Source of the DNA: Rugamonas sp045984285
GTDB lineage: Bacteria; Pseudomonadota; Gammaproteobacteria; Burkholderiales; Burkholderiaceae_D
Assembly: GCF_045984285.3 (NCBI RefSeq)
Contig: NZ_JBJQIK030000008.1
Span: 62,001-126,000 of the forward strand
Direction: 5' to 3'
Length of the DNA: 64,000 nt
Shown here in pieces: positions 59,239 to 64,000 of the stretch. A program made the position numbers and the translations under genes. The first letter of the stretch is position 1. Each line of letters starts with the position of its first letter. Under the pieces are notes generated by a model. It saw only the letters and a program-made list of their open reading frames with translations, searched no databases and was not told where the DNA came from.

Positions 59239-61383
59239 TTATACGGAATCGAGCAGGCGGCCCGTGGCCGCGGTCGGGGCCGCGGCAGCGCGCACCGGCA
59301 GCAGCAGTTCGAAAGTGGTGCCGCCCTTGCCGCTGCGGCAGCTGATCATGCCGCCCAGCTTGTGCACCAGGCTGTGCACGATGGACAGGCCCAGGCCGCG
59401 GTGCGCGCCGCCCTTGCTGCTGGCGACCGGCGCGAACAGCTTGGCCAGCACCTCCGGCGGCAGGCCGGGACCGTTGTCGGCCACCGCCACTTCGGCGTAC
59501 AGCTGGCGCTCGCGGTTTACCAGGCCGCGGTGGGCGATTTCGATGCGGCCGCCTTCGGGCAGCGCTTCCACCGCATTCTTCACGAGGTTGAGCAGGATCT
59601 GCTTCAGCGAGTCCGGGTCGCCCTCGATGTCATTGTGTTCGTCCTGCATGCGCACCAGCAGCTGCACCGAGGCCGGCACGAAGCTGGTGCTGCGGAAGAA
59701 GCGCAGCACATCGTCCACCACGCGCCCGATATGGGCGGTGCGCGCGGCGTCGGCGGCGGGCCCCTCGGCCAGGCCCTGGATCAGTTGGCCCACGCGGTCG
59801 ATCTCTTCGTTCAGCACCGACAGCTCGCCCACCACCGGTTCGCGCCGCGCCAGTTTACTGTCCAGTACCGACAGGTAGTTCTTGATGATGGACAGCGGGT
59901 TGTTCACCTCGTGCACCACGCGCCGCGTGGCGTCGCGGTATTCGTCGGCCACATGCGCCAGCTGGCGCTTGGCGTGGCCGCGTTCGGACAGCGCGGTTTC
60001 CAGCGCGGCCCCGGCCTGGTTGCCGAAGGCCTGCAGGAAGCGCAGGCGCTGCTGCGCGGCCGGCAGCTGCCAGGCCGCGACGCCGCCCACCAGCACGCCG
60101 AGGCAGCGCTGCCCGGCCACCAGCGGCACGCACACCATGCCCTCGCTGCCCAGCATGCGGAACAGCTGTTCCTCGGCCAGCGAGGCCGGCGTGGCGCTGC
60201 TCGCGGCCAGCACCGGGCGCCGTTCGGCCGCGGCCTGCGCCGCGTGGCTGCCGTCGCCCAGCGGCAGGGTGAATTCGGCCAGGCGCTGCGGCTGCTCGCT
60301 GCCGCCCGCGCCCACCAGTCCCTGCCCGGCCGGATGCTCCAGCAGCAGCAGGGCGCTGTCGAAATCGAACAGGATGCGCGCCGAGCGCGTCATCGCGTCC
60401 AGCATGGCGCCATCGCCCTGCTGGCGGCTGAAGCTCTGGCCCATTTCGGACACCAGCACCATATCGCGCACTTCCTGCTGCAGGCGCTGCTGCACCGGGT
60501 CGGCCGGCGCGGCCAGCTGCGCCGGCGGCGGCACGATATCGTCCGCCCCTTCCAGGTCGATGCCGAGGTAGTCGGCCGACTGCTGCACCTGGCGCGCGGC
60601 ATGCTGCACCACGCTTTGCAGCTGCGCCGGCTCCAGGCCGCACAGGCCGGCCGCCTCGTCCAGCGCGTCCGCATCGTCGCGGTGGTAGGCCAGCAGGTGC
60701 GCCAGGCGCACCAGGCGGATCAGCGGATGGGCGGTGCTCAGGCGCGCGCTGGCCTCGTGGTGGTACAGCACGGAGTCGGCCAGGAAGGAGTCCAGGCGCC
60801 AGCGTTCCACCAGCCAGGCGCCCGCTTCGGTATGGGTGATCTGCAGGGTGCGCTGCTCGACGGCGCACAGCGCCTCGTCGTCGCGCGCCTGGAAATTGGC
60901 GGCATATTCCTTGGGCGCCGTGGCCAGCAGCGCCAGCCGGCCCACATTGTGCAGCAGGCCGGCCAGGTAGGCCTCCTCCGGCTGCGGGTAGGCGATCAGG
61001 CGCGCCACGTCGCGCGCGATGACGGCCGTGGCCAGCGAATGCTGCCAGAAGCTGCGCAGATCGGTGCCGCCGGAATGGGGGAAGCTGCTGAAGGTCTGGT
61101 ACACCGATTCGCTGATGACCAGGGTCTTGATCATGTCCGTGCCCAGCGACACCAGCGACTGCTCCAGGCTGACCTGGCGCCCGGCGCGGTGGTAGGCCGA
61201 GCTGTTGGCGACGCCCAGGATCTTGCTGGCCATGCCCGCGTCCTGGGCGATCAGCGCGGCCAGTTCCGGCATGCCGGCGTCGTCCGCCTGCAGCAGCTCG
61301 ATCAGCTTGATCAGGATCTGCGGCATGGCCGGCAGCCGGGCGATCAGCAGTCGATTGCGGATGTCGTGGTCAGGTTGGTGCAT
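59239..61383 (-). CDS. HDOD-GAF-histidine kinase
   Basis: A 714-residue soluble sensor kinase. HDOD domain about 15-220 (LPAMPQILIKLIEL; FWQHSLATAVIARDVARL; GLLHNVGRLALL; YHHE), where the HD pair is H-N. GAF-like domain about 305-460 (SALLLLEHPA; VCVPLVAGQRCLGVLVGG). HisKA with phospho-acceptor His491 in RRVVHEVNNPLSIIKNYL, and HATPase with NLVKNAVEALPEGG, VADNGPGLPPE and GLGLSIVHSLVHKLGG. No membrane helix is seen, so the signal is cytoplasmic. It heads the operon with the c-di-GMP regulator and the Sel1 protein. Confidence 0.93.
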   Translation of the reverse strand: MHQPDHDIRNRLLIARLPAMPQILIKLIELLQADDAGMPELAALIAQDAGMASKILGVANSSAYHRAGRQVSLEQSLVSLGTDMIKTLVISESVYQTFSSFPHSGGTDLRSFWQHSLATAVIARDVARLIAYPQPEEAYLAGLLHNVGRLALLATAPKEYAANFQARDDEALCAVEQRTLQITHTEAGAWLVERWRLDSFLADSVLYHHEASARLSTAHPLIRLVRLAHLLAYHRDDADALDEAAGLCGLEPAQLQSVVQHAARQVQQSADYLGIDLEGADDIVPPPAQLAAPADPVQQRLQQEVRDMVLVSEMGQSFSRQQGDGAMLDAMTRSARILFDFDSALLLLEHPAGQGLVGAGGSEQPQRLAEFTLPLGDGSHAAQAAAERRPVLAASSATPASLAEEQLFRMLGSEGMVCVPLVAGQRCLGVLVGGVAAWQLPAAQQRLRFLQAFGNQAGAALETALSERGHAKRQLAHVADEYRDATRRVVHEVNNPLSIIKNYLSVLDSKLARREPVVGELSVLNEEIDRVGQLIQGLAEGPAADAARTAHIGRVVDDVLRFFRSTSFVPASVQLLVRMQDEHNDIEGDPDSLKQILLNLVKNAVEALPEGGRIEIAHRGLVNRERQLYAEVAVADNGPGLPPEVLAKLFAPVASSKGGAHRGLGLSIVHSLVHKLGGMISCRSGKGGTTFELLLPVRAAAAPTAATGRLLDSV

Positions 61384-61527
61384 GTGCGCTGTGCCGTCAG
61401 TGGACGTTTCCCCGGTGCGGGCCGCACGCCAGGCGGGGGCGCGGGACCAAAGGGGATCTTAGCATAAAGGTACGCTGGCTTAAGGGAAACACAAATTTCC
61501 CCCTAAACTTTTTCGATTTTTCCGCCG

Positions 61528-62805
61528 TTAATGTTGTTTCGCCGCCAGTCGGCGCCGGTACTGGCGTGCCAGCAGCCAGAGTCCCAGGCCGCCGCCCGCA
61601 AACAGCAGCTGGCCGGCGGCCAGCGCCAGCACCGAATGGGACAAAGCCGGGGCAACGACGCCGGCAATCACCGCGCTCAGCAGGGTGGTGGCGAAGCTCT
61701 GGCAGGACGCCACCGTGCCCCGGATCTGGGGGAACAGGTCCAGCGTCAGCAAGGTGGCGGCCGGCGCCACCATCGACATGCCGAAGGTGTAGACGAAAAT
61801 CGGCAGCACGGTCCACGGCAGCGCCGGGGCGTGCAGCAGGTGGAAGGCCACATTGATGACGGCCGCCGCCAGCAGGAAGACGTAGCCGTAGCCGATCTGG
61901 CGCGCGAAGCTGATCCGGCCCGCCACCCGGTTCGCCGCCAGCGCGCCCAGGAAGATGCCGGCCACCGAGGGAATGAACAGCCAGCCGAAATCGCCCGGCC
62001 CCAGGTGCAGCTGCTGCGGCAGCATCACCGGCGCCGCCGTGATGAACACGAACAGCCCCGCGAAATTGAGCGCCACCACCCCGGATTTCAGGTGGAACAG
62101 CGGCGAGGCCAGGATCATGCGGTAGTTATGCCACAGGTGGCGCGGGTTGAAGGGCTGCCGCTTGTGCGGCGGCAGCGTCTCCGGCAGGCGCAGCCAGCAC
62201 ACCACGAACAGCACGATGCTGAAGCCCAGCAGCGCCAGGAAAATGGTGCGCCAGTCGGCCACCTGCACGATGGCGCCGCCCAGGATGGGCGCCAGCGCCG
62301 GCGCGATCGAGAAGATCATCGTCACCAGCGACAGCAGGCGCGCCGCTTCGGCATCGTGGTACAGGTCGCGGATGATCGCCCGCCCCACCACCAGCCCGGC
62401 GCCGGCCGACACGCCCTGCAGCACGCGGAAGATCCACAGGTATTCCACGCTGTGCGCGGCGGCGCAGCCCACGGTGCCGATGGCGAAGGCCACCAGCGAC
62501 ACCAGGATCACATTGCGCCGCCCGAAGGCGTCCGACAGCGCGCCATGCCACAGCACCATGCCGGCAAAAGCCAGCAGGTAGGCGGTCAGGCTCTGCTGCA
62601 GCTGCAGCGGCGTGGCGCGCAGGTCGGCCTCGATCTGCGGGAAAGCCGGCAGGTAGGCGTCGATGCAGAACGGGCCGAACATCGACAGCGCGGCCAGCAC
62701 CACCGCCAGCCCGCGCCGCCCGAGCGGCCTGGGCCCCGGTTTCAGCTGGGGCGCAGGGGGTGGAACAGGATCGGGCGGCAGGTTGGCGGGTGATTCCGGG
62801 AACAT
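61528..62805 (-). CDS. Bcr/CflA-type MFS drug exporter
   Basis: A 425-residue 12-helix major-facilitator protein. First helix ALSMFGPFCIDAYLPAFPQI and the loop motif GALSDAFGRRNVILVSL are the Bcr/CflA signature; motif C-like region VLQGVSAGAGLVVGRAII. It exports drugs such as bicyclomycin or other hydrophobic compounds. The N-terminus begins with a Pro-rich stretch (MFPESPANLPPDPVPPPAPQ) that is unusual for the family. It starts directly after the RNA methyltransferase stop (TAAATG), so the two are co-transcribed. Confidence 0.92.
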   Translation of the reverse strand: MFPESPANLPPDPVPPPAPQLKPGPRPLGRRGLAVVLAALSMFGPFCIDAYLPAFPQIEADLRATPLQLQQSLTAYLLAFAGMVLWHGALSDAFGRRNVILVSLVAFAIGTVGCAAAHSVEYLWIFRVLQGVSAGAGLVVGRAIIRDLYHDAEAARLLSLVTMIFSIAPALAPILGGAIVQVADWRTIFLALLGFSIVLFVVCWLRLPETLPPHKRQPFNPRHLWHNYRMILASPLFHLKSGVVALNFAGLFVFITAAPVMLPQQLHLGPGDFGWLFIPSVAGIFLGALAANRVAGRISFARQIGYGYVFLLAAAVINVAFHLLHAPALPWTVLPIFVYTFGMSMVAPAATLLTLDLFPQIRGTVASCQSFATTLLSAVIAGVVAPALSHSVLALAAGQLLFAGGGLGLWLLARQYRRRLAAKQH

Positions 62806-64000
62806 TTACTCGGTTTTCGGTTTGGCTTCTTCGCGCCGGTTAAAGCCCGCCACCATATCGAAGCGGAACAGGCGGCATTCCAGCGCGCCATTGAAGAACG
62901 GCGTCTTGCGCGATTCCTTCAGACGCAGCAGCTTGGGCAGGCCAAGGTCGGCGGTGAACAGGTAGGCGGTCCAGCCCGCGAAACGCTGCTTCAGCGTGCT
63001 GCTGAAATCGGCGTAGAAGGACTTGGCCAGCTCGTCATCCGCCAGCGTGGAGTCGCCGCGCACGCCGATCCGCTCGCCATACGGCGGGTTGGTCAGCAAA
63101 ATGCCCGGCTGGGCGGTCGGCGCCTGCACCTGCTGCGCCTCGATCTGCTTCAGCGGCACTTCGAACAGGATACCTGCACTCTTCAGGTTGTGGCGCGTCA
63201 TTGCCACCATATCGCCCGAGATATCGGAACCGAAGATGGTGGGTTCGGACGGCAGCGGATTGGCCTTGATGGACGCCTTCATCTCCTGCCACGGGGCCGG
63301 ATCGAAATCGTGGAACTTCTCGAAGGCGAACTTGCGGCGCGCGCCGGGCGGCACGCCCTGCACCATCTGCGCCGCTTCGCACAGGATGGTGCCCGAGCCG
63401 CACATCGGGTCGAACAGCGGCACGCCCGGCTTCCAGCCGGACACGCGCAGCAGGCCGGCGGCCAGGTTCTCGCGCAGCGGCGCGTCGCCCGTCTCGTTGC
63501 GCCAGCCGCGCTTGAACAGCGCCTCGCCCGAGGTATCGAGGTAGATGATGAACTGGCGCTGGTCCAGGAAGCCGGCGATGCGCATATCCGGCTCGCGCGT
63601 ATTGACCGACGGCCGCTTACCGTACATATCGCGGAAGCGGTCACACACGGCATCCTTGATCTTCAGCGTGGTGAATTCCAGGCTCTTGAGCGGCGACTTG
63701 ATGGCGGTGACATCGACCCGTATCGTGTGGTGCACGCCGAACCACTCCTCCCAGGGCTGGGCCAGCACCAGGTCGTAGATATCGTTCTCGTTCTGGTAAT
63801 GGCAGACGCCCATGCGCATCAGCACGCGCGAGGCGATACGGCTGTACAGGTTGATGCGGTAAGCGTCATACAGGTCGCCCGAGCAATGCACGCCGCCCGG
63901 CACCTGGTTATGCACCTTGAGCGTCGGGCTCAGTTGTGCAATCTCCGCCAGCTCTTCCGCCAGCGGCCCTTCCATGCCGCGCGGGCATGGGCAAAAATAA
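62806..64000 (-). CDS. THUMP-domain class I RNA methyltransferase (RlmL/YpsC-type), partial 5' end beyond right edge
   Basis: A methyltransferase of the RlmL N-half/YpsC type, which places m2G in 23S rRNA. THUMP/RFM part: YFCPCPRGMEG (start of the visible frame), VHCSGDLYDAYRINLYSRIA and LMRMGVCH. Catalytic part: PLFDPMCGSGTILCEAAQ, GSDISGDMVA and the N-P-P-Y in LLTNPPYGER. The ATG at 63975 is internal: the frame continues upstream to the window edge with the conserved C-P-C-P-R-G, so the true start lies outside. Confidence 0.9.
   Translation of the reverse strand, partial: YFCPCPRGMEGPLAEELAEIAQLSPTLKVHNQVPGGVHCSGDLYDAYRINLYSRIASRVLMRMGVCHYQNENDIYDLVLAQPWEEWFGVHHTIRVDVTAIKSPLKSLEFTTLKIKDAVCDRFRDMYGKRPSVNTREPDMRIAGFLDQRQFIIYLDTSGEALFKRGWRNETGDAPLRENLAAGLLRVSGWKPGVPLFDPMCGSGTILCEAAQMVQGVPPGARRKFAFEKFHDFDPAPWQEMKASIKANPLPSEPTIFGSDISGDMVAMTRHNLKSAGILFEVPLKQIEAQQVQAPTAQPGILLTNPPYGERIGVRGDSTLADDELAKSFYADFSSTLKQRFAGWTAYLFTADLGLPKLLRLKESRKTPFFNGALECRLFRFDMVAGFNRREEAKPKTE

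Noticed and set aside
56986..61467. Plus-strand open frame of 1493 codons opposite three signalling genes
   Set aside because: High GC leaves antisense frames open; the minus-strand products have full domain structure, and the plus frame has no recognisable motif and spans three genes.
63975..64000. ATG at 63975 as the methyltransferase start
   Set aside because: The frame continues upstream as YFCPCPRG, a conserved N-terminal motif, so the ATG is internal and the gene is cut by the window edge.
1..64000. CRISPR arrays, insertion sequences, prophage genes
   Set aside because: No regularly spaced repeats, transposase, capsid or integrase genes were seen on either strand.

Overview
The window is about 64 kb of GC-rich DNA (intergenic stretches are more AT-rich) with no insertion sequence, integrase or phage gene. 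The mix of large TonB-dependent receptors, secreted glycoside hydrolases, a PEP-CTERM protein, an isomerase-free uronate pathway and dispersed short palindromes built around GGGTCAGGCACC suggests a betaproteobacterium of the Oxalobacteraceae (Massilia / Duganella / Pseudoduganella-like). That assignment is inference from gene content; there is no rRNA gene here to confirm it.

Layout. 1-740: a toxin-antitoxin pair (RelE/HigB-like toxin first; the antitoxin runs off the left edge) with three operator-like repeats upstream. 769-3729: a ZnuD-like TonB receptor with a small metal-locus-type partner and a hypothetical gene. 3780-5414: a GH43 enzyme carrying a 39-bp palindromic repeat inserted in frame. 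5557-11229: a tandem-retropepsin protein, a DUF445 protein, a LysR/NmrA divergent pair, a YkgJ-type protein, a GNAT enzyme and an unknown. 11324-26119: a uronate-glycan utilisation locus. On the minus strand lies an operon GH2 beta-glucuronidase - GH3 - glucarate dehydratase - LacI regulator plus a TonB receptor; on the plus strand lie uronate dehydrogenase, a GH105-DUF4861 fusion and a second, paralogous TonB receptor. 26326-36362: housekeeping and mixed genes (uppP, recQ, AraC regulator, EamA transporter, HAF/PEP-CTERM protein, amidohydrolase, trmB, HIRAN protein, small proteins, tRNA-Gly). 36704-52296: an alpha-galactoside / galactosamine locus with a TonB receptor - amidohydrolase - GH36-CBM9 - lipoprotein operon, a DeoR regulator, an operon of EamA permease - gatZ/agaZ - agaS - sugar kinase, and a divergent GH27 enzyme. 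52330-55339: a TraB/GumN protein, an alpha/beta hydrolase and an orphan short flagellin with a good sigma-28 promoter. 55431-61383: a signalling operon (HDOD-GAF-histidine kinase, REC-PAS-GGDEF-EAL regulator, Sel1-repeat protein). 61528-64000: a Bcr/CflA-type MFS exporter and an RNA methyltransferase cut by the right edge.

How the parts work together. The uronate locus reads as outer-membrane uptake (two related TonB receptors), periplasmic cleavage (GH105, GH2, GH3, possibly GH43), then oxidation of the free uronate by Udh to aldarate lactone and dehydration by GudD, without the Uxa/Uxu isomerase route. Two distinct palindrome types mark its promoters: TGGTAGCGGT at the GH2 and GH105 genes, and an AAACGTTT motif at the divergent receptor/udh promoters. 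The galactosamine locus is tied together by an AACGAAA repeat that occurs only in its two control regions, matching a DeoR/AgaR-type regulator encoded between them. Most lone regulatory calls are motif readings by eye and have not been tested by a genome scan.
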